18,416 nt of DNA, taken from assembly GCA_000436075.1 (NCBI GenBank), contig FR884632.1, forward strand, positions 72,095 through 90,510, written 5' to 3'. The DNA comes from Eggerthella sp. CAG:209. Lineage in GTDB: Bacteria; Actinomycetota; Coriobacteriia; Coriobacteriales; Eggerthellaceae. The notes below the pieces were generated by a model. It saw nothing but the letters and a program-made list of their open reading frames with translations, was not told the DNA's origin and did no database searches. The translations under genes were made by a program, and so were the position numbers. This document shows, piece by piece, positions 1 to 8,515 of this stretch (within the stretch, counting starts at the first letter, position 1; each line of letters starts with the position of its first letter).

Positions 1-8
1 GAATACGT

Positions 9-527
9 CTACGACAGCAATTCTGGCAGCGGAACACCATCTTTGCGTTCGATGCTGCAACCCTGACGCACAAGCTCAGCTATAACCGACTCGGCCAAAA
101 ACGGCAGCCTATCTGCAACAGGCTGCGTGAGGCCCTCCATAAACTCCGCAGGCTCCAGGTTCAAAACCTGCATACCGTAGCACATGCCTTCGCTGGCGTA
201 TCCAAGCAATGCTGCCGCATCAAACAAATCGGCAAGCTTCGTGTCATGCAGAGAGGTGCGGGCACCGCAGGTTCGCGCAATATCGTGCGGCCGATAGCGA
301 AATACCGTACCAGGCTCCGAGCCCGATTCGTCAACGGCATCGACGGTGATCATGAAGTCGTATTCATTGACTTTGGAAATCATGTCTAAGCTCATACAGC
401 CCACATCGAACATATCAACATTGTCGGGAAGAATGTATTCTTCCCGAATCAGATCGTAAGCAGCAGGTCCAACACCATCATCGAGCATCAAGCGATTGCC
501 CACAAAGAAAACTGCGATACGTTTCAC
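9..527 (-). CDS. hyaD: HyaD/HybD-type [NiFe]-hydrogenase maturation endopeptidase
   Basis: A 172-residue protein of the M52 hydrogenase maturation protease family. These enzymes clip the C-terminal tail from the hydrogenase large subunit once nickel is inserted, in the cytoplasm. The N-terminal glycine-rich motif GNRLMLDDGVG (residues 10-20) is diagnostic. The nickel-sensing residues of E. coli HybD (Glu16, Asp62, His93) align with D17, D63 (TVDAV) and H94 (SLHD), so the first is Asp instead of Glu. The start is GTG; it directly abuts the TAA of the upstream membrane-protein gene, so translation is probably coupled. The likely substrate in this window is HyaB (13639-15327), which still carries a removable tail, but a second hydrogenase beyond the left edge is possible. 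Family assignment is firm; substrate is inferred. Confidence 0.9.
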   Translation of the reverse strand: MKRIAVFFVGNRLMLDDGVGPAAYDLIREEYILPDNVDMFDVGCMSLDMISKVNEYDFMITVDAVDESGSEPGTVFRYRPHDIARTCGARTSLHDTKLADLFDAAALLGYASEGMCYGMQVLNLEPAEFMEGLTQPVADRLPFLAESVIAELVRQGCSIERKDGVPLPELLS

Positions 528-965
528 TTATGCACCTACCGTTGGACGAATAACCAAGTTGTAATACGTTGCCGCAACGATCATTATCACCGCGACCAAG
601 ACCATGGCAACAGCCCACTTCTTCTGACTTTTCAAATACTGTTCTTTGGTTTTGCCCATGGATAGAGCGCGCTGACACGCATAGCCCTGACCGGCACGGG
701 CAAACACGATAGTTGCAAACGCAAGAACCAATGCCGCAACAATGCTCAAGCCCACTGTGAGAGGACGAGGGTCAAGGTAGACGCTATAGAAAAGGTTGTC
801 GGCCAAAAGCCATGCTGGGTAATACAGGATGGCCAGCCAAATGCCGTTAGCGGCGCCCCAGACAGGAGGCATGAAAAGAGCTCCTATGTTGACGGGAGGC
901 AAGCCTTCCATGATCTGTTCCTGGCTAAGCTGACGGGGATTTTTTTTCTGCTTCGACACGAGCAT
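528..965 (-). CDS. small three-helix membrane protein, DUF2628-like, unknown function
   Basis: The frame is open further upstream, but the ATG at 965 (protein begins MLVSKQKKNP, 145 residues) is preferred because it gives a basic cytoplasmic N-terminus and follows a weak purine-rich stretch. Hydrophobic segments lie at about 27-60, 70-89 and 117-136. The segment around PPVNIGALFMPPVWGAANG resembles the proline/tryptophan entry motif of DUF2628-type small membrane proteins; this is a weak resemblance. A basic loop (SMGKTKEQYLKSQKK, 102-116) precedes the last helix. The gene lies 61 bases after the ABC exporter stop and its TAA touches the GTG of the HyaD-like protease, so the two are almost certainly co-translated. 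A role in hydrogenase maturation or membrane targeting is possible from position only. Confidence 0.75.
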   Translation of the reverse strand: MLVSKQKKNPRQLSQEQIMEGLPPVNIGALFMPPVWGAANGIWLAILYYPAWLLADNLFYSVYLDPRPLTVGLSIVAALVLAFATIVFARAGQGYACQRALSMGKTKEQYLKSQKKWAVAMVLVAVIMIVAATYYNLVIRPTVGA

Positions 966-1026
966 CTCGCTTTCACTGACGTTGTTCCGCTGAAGAGTAT
1001 AGGGGAAAGCGCCTTGGTGCTCTCCT

Positions 1027-2904
1027 CTATTCGGCAAACTGCGAATTATACAATTCCGCGTAGACACCACCCTTAACCAGCAGTTCATCGTGAGTTCCCT
1101 GCTCTACGATGTCGCCCTCCTGAAGAACCAAAATCAGGTCAGCGTTACGGATGGTGGAAAGACGATGGGCAATGACAAACGAGGTACGCCCTTTCATCAG
1201 ATTATCCATAGCCATCTGGATTCGCTCTTCGGTGCGCGTATCCACCGAGCTGGTTGCCTCGTCCAAAATCAACATGCGCCTGTCAGCCAAAATAGCACGG
1301 GCAATGGTTAAAAGCTGACGTTGCCCCTGACTGATATTGCTCGCATCTTCATTAATCTCCATATCGTAGCCACCTGGCAGGGTACGGATGAAATGATCAG
1401 CGAATGCCGCCTTTGCTGCCGCTTCAACCTCTTCATCGGTCGCATCAAGGCGACCATAGCGTATGTTTTCCCGGATCGTCCCCTTGAACAGCCAGGTATC
1501 TTGTAGAACCATACCGAATAGCGAACGCAAATCGTTGCGGTCAAACTCGCGCACATCATGGCCGCCTACACGGATCGAACCACTGCCGACATCATAGAAA
1601 CGCATCAACAGTTTGACGATAGTCGTTTTGCCAGCACCGGTCGGCCCAACCAATGCAACGGTTTGCCCACGTTGAACCGTTGCCGAGAAATCTTTGATGA
1701 TGGGTTTGTCAGCTTCGTAGCCAAAATGCACGTGGTCGAACTCCACACCGCCCGAAATCTCCGCGGTCTTCGCCGTCACCGCAGTCTTCGGCTCCTCTTC
1801 AGCTTCGAGGAACGCAAACACGCGCTCGGCCGAAGCGGCCATTTGCTGCAGCACATTAGACACCTGAGCAAGTTGGGTAATGGGCTGCGTGAAATTTTTC
1901 ACGTACTGGATAAAAGCCTGAATATCACCAACGGTAATGCGTCCGCCAATGGCAAACAACGCACCGGCAATGGCAACAGCAACGTAGCCCAGGTTGCTCA
2001 CAAAATTCATCACAGGCATCATCAAGCCCGAAAGGAACTGCGACTTCCACGCTGATTCATACAATTCGGCGTTCGTTTTCTTGAACTGCGCCAGCACATC
2101 GCTCTCTTTGTTGAAGGCACGCACTACGGCCTGTCCGGAAAACGCCTCTTCAACCTGCCCGTTGATGGCACCCAGGCGGTTTTGCTGCATTCGGAAGTAC
2201 TTCTGGCTTCGACCAACCACCACTTTCACCAAGATAGCTGAAAGGGGAATAACCAGCAGGGCAATAAGCGTCATGGGCACGTTGATGGAAAGCATCATAA
2301 CCAGCACGCCTATTACAGTAGCGATAGAAGTGATCAGCTGTGTCACGCCCTGGTTGAGGCTCTGTCCCAGCGTATCGATGTCATTGGTGATGCGTGAAAG
2401 CACGTCACCGGTGCTGGTGCGCTCAAAATACCCCATAGGCAACGCATCAATCTTCTGAGCAATACGCTGTCGCAAAAGATAGCAGGTTTTTTGCGTAACA
2501 TGGGTCATCAGCCATCCCTGAACAAATGAGCACAAGGCGGAAAAACCATAGAGCGCAAGAGTTGCAAGCAGGATAGTACCCACCACATCAAAGCGAATGC
2601 CGCCTGTGCCGGCAATTTTCGCCGTAACGCCCTCGAAGAGTTCGGTGGTAGCTGTCGAGAGAACCTTCGGGCCCACAATGTTGAACACGGTCGAGGCGAT
2701 GGCGAACACGAACACCGCCCCCAGCGCAAACTTGAACTTGCCCATGAATGCCAGCAGCTTCAGCATGGAGCCCTTGAAATCTCCCGCCTTTTCGCCAGGC
2801 ATCATGCCCCCACGCCCCATCGGCCCACGACGACGAGGCTGGGTGTTAGCACGCGCAGCAATTGGCTCACTTTCCTGATTTTTTCTTTCCTCGTCGATGC
2901 TCAT
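1027..2904 (-). CDS. ABC exporter half-transporter, catalytic (consensus) subunit
   Basis: A 625-residue type IV ABC exporter half: a Pro/Arg/Gly-rich cytoplasmic N-terminus (about 1-45), a six-helix membrane domain (about 50-350) and an ATPase domain (about 385-625). Walker A is GPTGAGKT (420-427), Walker B is MLILDEA with catalytic E549, and the switch histidine is H580 (VIAHR). The signature is NISQGQ (523-528) instead of LSGGQ. It overlaps the upstream half by 4 bases (ATGA), so the two are translationally coupled and should form a heterodimer like TM287/288, LmrCD or BmrCD. This chain supplies the Walker and His residues of the active ATP site and the weak signature of the degenerate site. 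Substrate is unknown; the MarR gene in front suggests a drug or toxic compound. It is followed by a 61-base gap to the membrane-protein gene. Confidence 0.93.
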   Translation of the reverse strand: MSIDEERKNQESEPIAARANTQPRRRGPMGRGGMMPGEKAGDFKGSMLKLLAFMGKFKFALGAVFVFAIASTVFNIVGPKVLSTATTELFEGVTAKIAGTGGIRFDVVGTILLATLALYGFSALCSFVQGWLMTHVTQKTCYLLRQRIAQKIDALPMGYFERTSTGDVLSRITNDIDTLGQSLNQGVTQLITSIATVIGVLVMMLSINVPMTLIALLVIPLSAILVKVVVGRSQKYFRMQQNRLGAINGQVEEAFSGQAVVRAFNKESDVLAQFKKTNAELYESAWKSQFLSGLMMPVMNFVSNLGYVAVAIAGALFAIGGRITVGDIQAFIQYVKNFTQPITQLAQVSNVLQQMAASAERVFAFLEAEEEPKTAVTAKTAEISGGVEFDHVHFGYEADKPIIKDFSATVQRGQTVALVGPTGAGKTTIVKLLMRFYDVGSGSIRVGGHDVREFDRNDLRSLFGMVLQDTWLFKGTIRENIRYGRLDATDEEVEAAAKAAFADHFIRTLPGGYDMEINEDASNISQGQRQLLTIARAILADRRMLILDEATSSVDTRTEERIQMAMDNLMKGRTSFVIAHRLSTIRNADLILVLQEGDIVEQGTHDELLVKGGVYAELYNSQFAE

Positions 2905-5123
2905 CGCTCATCCCCTCCTTTCAGCTCTTCCTCCGATAACTGGGATTCGGCAATCTCACGATACGTTGAACAGGTCTTCATCAATTCCGAATGGGTACCG
3001 CAGCCAACCATCTTCCCCTCTTCAAGCACCACGATCTTGTCGGCGTTGAGAACCGTAGAAATGCGCTGCGCCACCACGATCACCGTTTTGCCCGCAGCAT
3101 TCTGCGCCAAGGCGCGGCGCAGCTTGGCGTCGGTCGCGTAATCGAGCGCAGAAAAGCTGTCGTCAAACAGCAGCACACGGGCATCGGTAGCCAGGGCGCG
3201 CGCAATTGAAAGGCGCTGGCGTTGACCGCCTGAAACATTGGTGCCGCCTTGGCTGATTGCGGTTTGCATGCCTTCGGCCTTGGCATCGATGAACTCGGTT
3301 GCTTGCGCAATTTCAGCTGCAGACCGAATGCGCTCCTCGTCCATTGCCTCATTGGAATACGCAATGGTCGACCCTATGGTGCCCGAGAACAGGAATGCCT
3401 TTTGAGGTACGTAGCCAAGCTCTTTTCGCAGTTCATCCTGTTTTATATCGCGAACATCGACACCGCCCACGCGGACTGACCCTTCCGCCACGTCATAGAA
3501 ACGCTCGACGAGCTTTATGATGCTCGATTTGCCTGACCCTGTAGGGCCGATGATGGCTGTGGTCTGACCTGGCTCAGCCGTAAAATCAATGTTTTCCAGA
3601 ACGGGACTGCTGCCCCTGCTGTAGGCAAAGGTGACATGATCGAACTGGACAGTAAGGCCTTCCGCGCTCGAATCGAGTTCGCCCGCTTTCGACTGAACGG
3701 GGTCTGCAATAGAACTTTCCGTTTCCAGAACCTCGTTAACGCGACGAGCGGCAACATCGGCACGCGGCAGCATGATCGCAATCATGCCAATCATCAAGAA
3801 CGACATGACGATAACCATGGAATAGGTGATGAAGGCAATCATGTCACCGGTCTGAATCGTGCCTGCATCAATATAGGTTCCGCCCACCCACACGATAAGA
3901 ACCGAAACGGCATTCATGACCAACATCATCGTGGGCATCATGAATGCCATGACCCGATTCGTGAACAGTTGCGTACGATACAGTGCCATGCTTGCCTTGT
4001 CGAAGCGCTCTTCCTCATACTGCTGCCGATCGAATGCGCGGATAACAGATAAACCGGTTAGCATCTCGCGCGATACCAGGTTCACGCGGTCGATCAGTTT
4101 CTGCATCATCTTGAATTTCGGCATGGCAACTGCCATGAGTATTCCGATAATGATGGCGATTACCACTACCGCAAGCACAATGATCCAACTCATCGAAACG
4201 TTCGTCTGCGAAACCATGACAATACCGCCAATGGCGAGAATCGGTGAGTACAGCACCATGCGCAGAAGCATCACCATCACCATTTGGATTTGCTGGATAT
4301 CGTTAGTGCCACGCGTGATGAGGGAAGCCGCAGAAAAAGATTGGACCTCGGCATCCGAGAAGGAAATAACTTTCTCGAAAAGGCGCTCACGCAAACCTCG
4401 AGCGGTCTTTGCCGCCGTTCGCGACGCGATGAAACCAACCGCAATCGAGGCAATCATCATCAATGCCGCAACCCCTAGCATCTGAACTCCCAGCCGCACC
4501 AGGTAGCTCATCTGCATGGCCCCCATGTCGATGCCAAGCTGCTCATATTCGGCTTTGGTTGCCATTATTGCCTGTTGCTGGATAAGGGATTCGTCAATGG
4601 ATCCGAACGCCTTCTGGGCCTGGGCCATCGCCTCTTCAACCTGGGTCTTGCTAATGGCCCCCGCCTGATATGCGGCATATAGCTGAGGCAGATCGAAATC
4701 CCCCGAGACACCGGGAGCACCATCGAATGCTGGCGACCCTTCTTTCTGATGACCCTTCAACGACTCTGCCATCTGGTCGGAAAAATGAACCACCACAAGA
4801 GGGAGGGCGATGGCAGAATCAAGCTCTTTACGCTGCTCCAAGCCTTGCTGATTTAGGGCAAAGTTCCCATCCGAATCCTGCTCGTACGAACTGCGCAACA
4901 GCCGTTCGTCATCATCGGGCGCCAGCATACAGGTGTAGTTAAACGTATCGGAGCTCATAACGCTAGGCGAGCAATCTTCGATACCACCCTGCTGGATGCC
5001 AACATCAACCAAGTCGGACGTGTAGCGAGGAAGCGACAAATCGGCAAATGCTTGCACGATGAGAAGAACCACGATCAAAGCAACAGCGAGTTTTGATTGT
5101 TTCAAATACCCGATTATGCGCAT
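2901..5123 (-). CDS. ABC exporter half-transporter with large extracytoplasmic insert, degenerate-site subunit
   Basis: The start chosen is the ATG at 5123 (740 residues), because GGGAGG lies 8 bases before it; an in-frame ATG at 5150 lacks such a site. TM1 (about 11-30) is followed by a hydrophilic insert of about 165 residues (40-205) before TM2, far longer than the usual loop; in an exporter this loop faces outside. The ATPase domain has Walker A GPTGSGKS (526-533), signature VSGGQ (630-634) and Walker B LLFDDS. The catalytic Glu is replaced by D655 and the switch His by Q686 (VAQRIST). This is the degenerate half of a heterodimeric exporter, matching the consensus features of the downstream partner. 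The start overlaps the last 10 bases of marR, giving a marR-ABC-ABC operon. Confidence 0.93.
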   Translation of the reverse strand: MRIIGYLKQSKLAVALIVVLLIVQAFADLSLPRYTSDLVDVGIQQGGIEDCSPSVMSSDTFNYTCMLAPDDDERLLRSSYEQDSDGNFALNQQGLEQRKELDSAIALPLVVVHFSDQMAESLKGHQKEGSPAFDGAPGVSGDFDLPQLYAAYQAGAISKTQVEEAMAQAQKAFGSIDESLIQQQAIMATKAEYEQLGIDMGAMQMSYLVRLGVQMLGVAALMMIASIAVGFIASRTAAKTARGLRERLFEKVISFSDAEVQSFSAASLITRGTNDIQQIQMVMVMLLRMVLYSPILAIGGIVMVSQTNVSMSWIIVLAVVVIAIIIGILMAVAMPKFKMMQKLIDRVNLVSREMLTGLSVIRAFDRQQYEEERFDKASMALYRTQLFTNRVMAFMMPTMMLVMNAVSVLIVWVGGTYIDAGTIQTGDMIAFITYSMVIVMSFLMIGMIAIMLPRADVAARRVNEVLETESSIADPVQSKAGELDSSAEGLTVQFDHVTFAYSRGSSPVLENIDFTAEPGQTTAIIGPTGSGKSSIIKLVERFYDVAEGSVRVGGVDVRDIKQDELRKELGYVPQKAFLFSGTIGSTIAYSNEAMDEERIRSAAEIAQATEFIDAKAEGMQTAISQGGTNVSGGQRQRLSIARALATDARVLLFDDSFSALDYATDAKLRRALAQNAAGKTVIVVAQRISTVLNADKIVVLEEGKMVGCGTHSELMKTCSTYREIAESQLSEEELKGGDER

Positions 5124-5632
5124 GGAACCCCCCTCCCAGGAATATTGCATTCACGGGAAACGGGGACAAACGAATCCGACCCTTCTGCGTAATCGCAAGT
5201 TTTTTCCAAGATCGCTACCAATTGATTTATGTTGTCGATGCCAACGCTTTCGACCATGTCCATAAACTGCTTGCTGCGCTCACGGCGAAGTTGCGAAGAG
5301 AGGGATTGGCCCTTTTCCGTAAGGCCTATGCAAACCGAGCGTGAATCGCCCTCGGCACGTGTGCGCACGATGAAACCCTTCCGTTCAAGGCCTCTCAGGA
5401 ACTGGGATACCGCGCTGGGCGAAACGCGCAGACGGTGTGCGATGTCGGAAGGCTTGACGCTGCACTGCTTTTCATCGGCGCAAAACAAAAGCACAAGGGC
5501 ATGAGCCTCCATCGGGGTAAGCCCATCCATGCTTGGAGATAACGCAGGGCGCAAACGCTTAAGCCGATGGGTCAATGCGATAATCTCGTTCTCCAACGAT
5601 TGAGGGGAACGATCGCGGGCGGTTTCGTTCAT
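5114..5632 (-). CDS. MarR-family transcriptional regulator
   Basis: A 172-residue MarR-type winged helix regulator. The helix-turn-helix spans about 58-85 (VKPSDIAHRLRVSPSAVSQF), with recognition helix SPSAVSQFLRGLERKG and a wing carrying the typical acidic-arginine turn EGDSRS (94-99). N- and C-terminal helices (about 12-50 and 108-148) should form the dimer interface. The start ATG at 5632 is preceded by AAGGAG at 8 bases. The gene ends inside the start of the ABC exporter gene (10-base overlap), so it most likely represses its own exporter operon and is relieved by a ligand the exporter removes. The region just upstream has three evenly spaced CTTAA boxes. The C-terminal 20 residues extend beyond a usual MarR fold. 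Family is clear; ligand unknown. Confidence 0.92.
   Translation of the reverse strand: MNETARDRSPQSLENEIIALTHRLKRLRPALSPSMDGLTPMEAHALVLLFCADEKQCSVKPSDIAHRLRVSPSAVSQFLRGLERKGFIVRTRAEGDSRSVCIGLTEKGQSLSSQLRRERSKQFMDMVESVGIDNINQLVAILEKTCDYAEGSDSFVPVSRECNIPGRGVPCA
5132..5137 (-). promoter_or_regulatory. ribosome binding site deciding the exporter start
   Basis: GGGAGG on the minus strand, 8 bases before the ATG at 5123 and inside the end of marR. It supports the 740-residue product over the longer frame starting at 5150. Confidence 0.7.
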
Positions 5633-5643
5633 AGGTGAAGCTC

Positions 5644-5680
5644 CTTAACCATTTAATGGCTTAATAGTTTAGATGCTTAA
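5644..5680 (-). promoter_or_regulatory. candidate marR operator: three CTTAA boxes at 16-bp spacing
   Basis: On the plus strand CTTAA occurs at 5644-5648, 5660-5664 and 5676-5680, exactly 16 bases apart, in an AT-rich stretch directly upstream of marR and overlapping its ribosome binding site. The 11-base palindrome CCATTTAATGG (5649-5659) fills the first interval. This is what an autoregulatory MarR operator might look like. Binding is inferred and no promoter hexamers are clear. Confidence 0.45.
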
Positions 5681-5698
5681 CTAATTTCTTGAAAAAGA

Positions 5699-5737
5699 AA
5701 ACGCCGGACACATGCGACAAACATAAATCCGGCGTTT
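5699..5737 (-). terminator. rho-independent terminator downstream of thrH
   Basis: Ten-base perfect inverted repeat AAACGCCGGA (5699-5708) and TCCGGCGTTT (5728-5737) with a 19-base loop. Read on the minus strand the stem runs into TTTTCTTTTT, a good U tract; the plus-strand side has none. It lies about 130 bases after the thrH stop and insulates thrH from marR. Confidence 0.75.
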
Positions 5738-5868
5738 AGTTATTCTCGGTGCGGCCAAACCGCATAGCTTGGCGAAGCAATAGGTTTCAGATTTGGCGGA
5801 TAAAGACCTCGGGGCGGCGCCATGGATTGGTGCCCCAACGGCAACCCGACAGGTTTAGACTCCGGCGA

Positions 5869-6468
5869 TTAAAGGGCAGCCTTGATACCCGCCATCAACT
5901 CAGCATACTCTTCGAACGCGGGTATGGTAGGGTTGTCGGCTTTGATGGAATCAGTGCTCTTGAACAGAAAGCCCGCCTTGCTAGCTTTGATCATGCCCAG
6001 ATCGTTGAAACTGTCACCTGCGGCAATGGTTTCCAACCCCGCCTGATGTAACGCCTTGACGGTGGTGAGCTTTGATTGCTCACAGCGCATCTTGAAGCCT
6101 GTAACCGTGCCGTCTTCGGTCACCTCAAGTTCATTGCAGAACAGCGTAGGCCAACCGAGCTTCTTCATGAGAGGCTGGGCAAACTGGGTAAACGTGTCAG
6201 AGATGATGATTACCTGGGTAAGCTCACGCAGCTCGTCCAAGAACTCCTTTGCACCAGGCATGGGGTCGATGGAGGCAATAACATCCTGAATCTCTTTCAG
6301 CCCCAGACCATGTTCTTTGAGGATGCCGATTCGATAGTTCATGAGCTTGTCGTAGTCAGGTTCGTCGCGCGTGGTCTTCTTCAATTCGGGAATGTTGGTT
6401 GCCTCGGCAAAGGCAATCCAAATCTCAGGAACCAAAACGCCCTCAAGATCCAAGCACACTACGTTCAT
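5869..6468 (-). CDS. thrH: ThrH-type HAD phosphatase (phosphoserine phosphatase / homoserine phosphotransferase)
   Basis: The ATG at 6468 is chosen (199 residues) because the protein then begins MNVVCLDLEGVLVPEIW, as remembered for Pseudomonas ThrH, and GAGG lies close upstream; the frame is open further but that extension is not family-like. HAD motifs: I, DLEGV with nucleophile D7 and the ThrH-specific D-x-E instead of D-x-D; II, SDT (90-92); III, K133; IV, GDSFND with D152 and D156. ThrH dephosphorylates phosphoserine and can move the phosphate to homoserine, linking serine and threonine synthesis. It stands alone, flanked by a 118-base leader and a terminator, not in an amino-acid operon. 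Assignment is strong; whether the second activity operates here is unknown. Confidence 0.9.
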   Translation of the reverse strand: MNVVCLDLEGVLVPEIWIAFAEATNIPELKKTTRDEPDYDKLMNYRIGILKEHGLGLKEIQDVIASIDPMPGAKEFLDELRELTQVIIISDTFTQFAQPLMKKLGWPTLFCNELEVTEDGTVTGFKMRCEQSKLTTVKALHQAGLETIAAGDSFNDLGMIKASKAGFLFKSTDSIKADNPTIPAFEEYAELMAGIKAAL

Positions 6469-6487
6469 CGCAACCTCTTTCCATGCG

Positions 6488-6519
6488 CGAGTATTTTCTT
6501 TTCGTTTGAAGAATACCCG
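6488..6519 (-). promoter_or_regulatory. leader hairpin before thrH
   Basis: On the minus strand CGGGTATT pairs with AATACTCG (8 pairs including one G-U), extended across a bulged C by TTC/GAA. It ends about 20 bases before the thrH ATG, just ahead of the ribosome binding site, and has no U tract. A weak -35/-10 pair (TTGCGA, 16 bases, TATTCT) overlaps its upstream edge, so it may instead be part of the promoter. Confidence 0.3.
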
Positions 6520-6586
6520 AAACGCCCACGCTCGCAACGCACACTTTCGCATACGGCCAAAGCAACGCTATCTTTACCGCCCCCTC

Positions 6587-8515
6587 TTACAGCAAAACCG
6601 CCAACTCGTAGGCTTCACGCAAGGCATCGATGGCACGACGGGCTTTCACGGCATCGCCGACCACGTGAACCGAAATGCCGCGCTGTGCCAATGCTTCCGA
6701 AAGCCGATCATCAGCGACGTACCCCATAGCAAGCACCACTGAATCAAACCCGCGCAGTTCATGCAATTGGCCGGTTGGGGTATTCTCATATTCCACGCCA
6801 TCAGCGTAGAAGCGACAGATCTTGGCATTCGGAACCTGACACACGCCGTGTTCGGCAAAGCTGCGCATCAAAGCGCTACGGTGCTCCGCCACCATATCAG
6901 CCGCCAGATTTTCACGGTATTCCGCCACGGTAACGCTATGCCCCAATTCGGCAAGCAAATCGGCAATCTCGCAACCGACCATCCCTCCACCGGCAATCAA
7001 CACGTTCTTCCCCGGATAAGCCTTTCCGGCCAAGACATCTCCCCCTCGTAGGATCGCAGGACAGTCGATGCCCTCAATGGGAAGCAGTAAAGCTCGGGCA
7101 CCCGTAGCCACCACCACTTCATCGGGCTGCAGCGCAGCAATATCGTCAGGCAGCGCTTTTACGCCAAGACGCACCTCGACGCCCGCTTTTTGCGCGCGCA
7201 CCACCCATGAACGAACCATATCTGCAATAGGGCCTTTGCCGGGTGGGAACGATGCCAGACGCATGTTCCCGCCCAATGCGGGCGCCTCTTCAAGCAGAAT
7301 CACGTCATGTCCGCGCTCGGAACTTATGGCAGCTGCCGCCAACCCCGCAACGCCACCACCGATCACAACAATACGCTTAGCCGCAACTGCAGCTGGAACG
7401 GTTTCGCACTCATGCCCTAAACGAGGATTCACCAAACAACGTATGGGCTTACCTGCATACATGTTGGCAACGCACCCCTGCAGACAGGCGATGCATGGCA
7501 TCGTATCCTCTTCGCGGCCTTCGGCGTATTTGCGGGGCATCTCGGGGTCCGCCAAGCTCTGGCGGCCGAATGCCACAAGATCGCATTTCCCCTGCTCGAT
7601 CAAAAGCTCGGGCAAATACGGATCGGTAAAACGCCCCACGGAAATAACCGGAATGCTAATGCATTCTTTGATCTTCGCCACCAAATCAGCGTTGAATCCA
7701 GCGTGCACCGAGGTTGGAGCCCACATGAACTCATCTCGCAAATGAACCGCACGGGAAACATGCAACGCATCGGCGCCACATTCCTGAAGGTAACGAGCAA
7801 TAACGCACGCATCGTTCACATCAATTCCGCCCGGCTCTTCGTCGGCAGCGTTGATGCGACAGAGCACCGCCACCCTATCCCCAACACGTCTTCGGATCTC
7901 TTCCAAGATCAAGCGGGAAAAGCGCATACGATTCTCGAAAGATCCGCCAAATTCGTCGACGCGTTTATTAGTTCGCGGGGAAATAAACGAACTGACCAGG
8001 TAGCCATGGGCCATATGCACTTCCACTGCGTCAACGCCCGCTCGAAGGGCGCGCTCGGCAGCATCCCCGTAACCTTGAACCAGCTCGTATACCTGTCTAG
8101 TTGGCACCTCTTCAGGCACATCGCGCCCGCATGCTGCGGGAATGGGAGATGCCGCCTGCAATGGCGCTCCTGCGTTTTTCGCATTGCCCTCCGGTCCAGC
8201 GTTTTGCAGCTGTACCGAAACCTTGGCTCCGTGCCTATGGCAGGCATCGACAACGGCACGCAGGCTGGGAATAGAATCGTCGCTATAGAGGCAAGGCTTC
8301 AAGGGGCCGCCCTTCGCGCCGCGATGCACCACCGTAGCCTCGATGGTTATCAAACCGAAGCCCCCAGCCGCTCGCGCCTCATAGTAAGCACGCGACTGGT
8401 CAGACCAACTCCCATCAGAGTTGGCGAAGTTGTTTCCCATCGGGGGAACCACAAAACGGTTTGGCACTTCCATAGTGCCGATCTTGATAGGCGAATAAAG
8501 GCAGCGGTACGGCAT
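6587..8515 (-). CDS. NADH:flavin oxidoreductase of the 2,4-dienoyl-CoA reductase / BaiCD-like FeS flavoenzyme family
   Basis: A 642-residue three-part flavoenzyme. Residues 1-365 form an old-yellow-enzyme TIM barrel binding FMN, with the active-site segment HMAHGYLVSSFISPRTN (H170, Y172). A 4Fe-4S cluster is ligated by C341, C344, C348 and C360 (C-x2-C-x3-C-x11-C). Residues 380-640 hold an FAD/NAD(P)H module with two Rossmann glycine motifs, GGGVAG (386-391) and GGGMVG (509-514). The family (FadH, BaiCD/BaiH, enoate reductases, trimethylamine dehydrogenase) reduces activated C=C bonds or related groups; the substrate cannot be read from sequence. No signal peptide, so cytoplasmic. AAGGAG lies 7 bases before the ATG. 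It is divergent from the lactate permease, and a candidate promoter lies at 8709-8736. Confidence 0.92.
   Translation of the reverse strand: MPYRCLYSPIKIGTMEVPNRFVVPPMGNNFANSDGSWSDQSRAYYEARAAGGFGLITIEATVVHRGAKGGPLKPCLYSDDSIPSLRAVVDACHRHGAKVSVQLQNAGPEGNAKNAGAPLQAASPIPAACGRDVPEEVPTRQVYELVQGYGDAAERALRAGVDAVEVHMAHGYLVSSFISPRTNKRVDEFGGSFENRMRFSRLILEEIRRRVGDRVAVLCRINAADEEPGGIDVNDACVIARYLQECGADALHVSRAVHLRDEFMWAPTSVHAGFNADLVAKIKECISIPVISVGRFTDPYLPELLIEQGKCDLVAFGRQSLADPEMPRKYAEGREEDTMPCIACLQGCVANMYAGKPIRCLVNPRLGHECETVPAAVAAKRIVVIGGGVAGLAAAAISSERGHDVILLEEAPALGGNMRLASFPPGKGPIADMVRSWVVRAQKAGVEVRLGVKALPDDIAALQPDEVVVATGARALLLPIEGIDCPAILRGGDVLAGKAYPGKNVLIAGGGMVGCEIADLLAELGHSVTVAEYRENLAADMVAEHRSALMRSFAEHGVCQVPNAKICRFYADGVEYENTPTGQLHELRGFDSVVLAMGYVADDRLSEALAQRGISVHVVGDAVKARRAIDALREAYELAVLL

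Noticed and set aside
5740..5868. Possible tRNA or small RNA between thrH and its terminator
   Set aside because: A GGTTTAGACTCC stretch briefly resembles a T arm, but no acceptor stem, anticodon arm or CCA end can be built.
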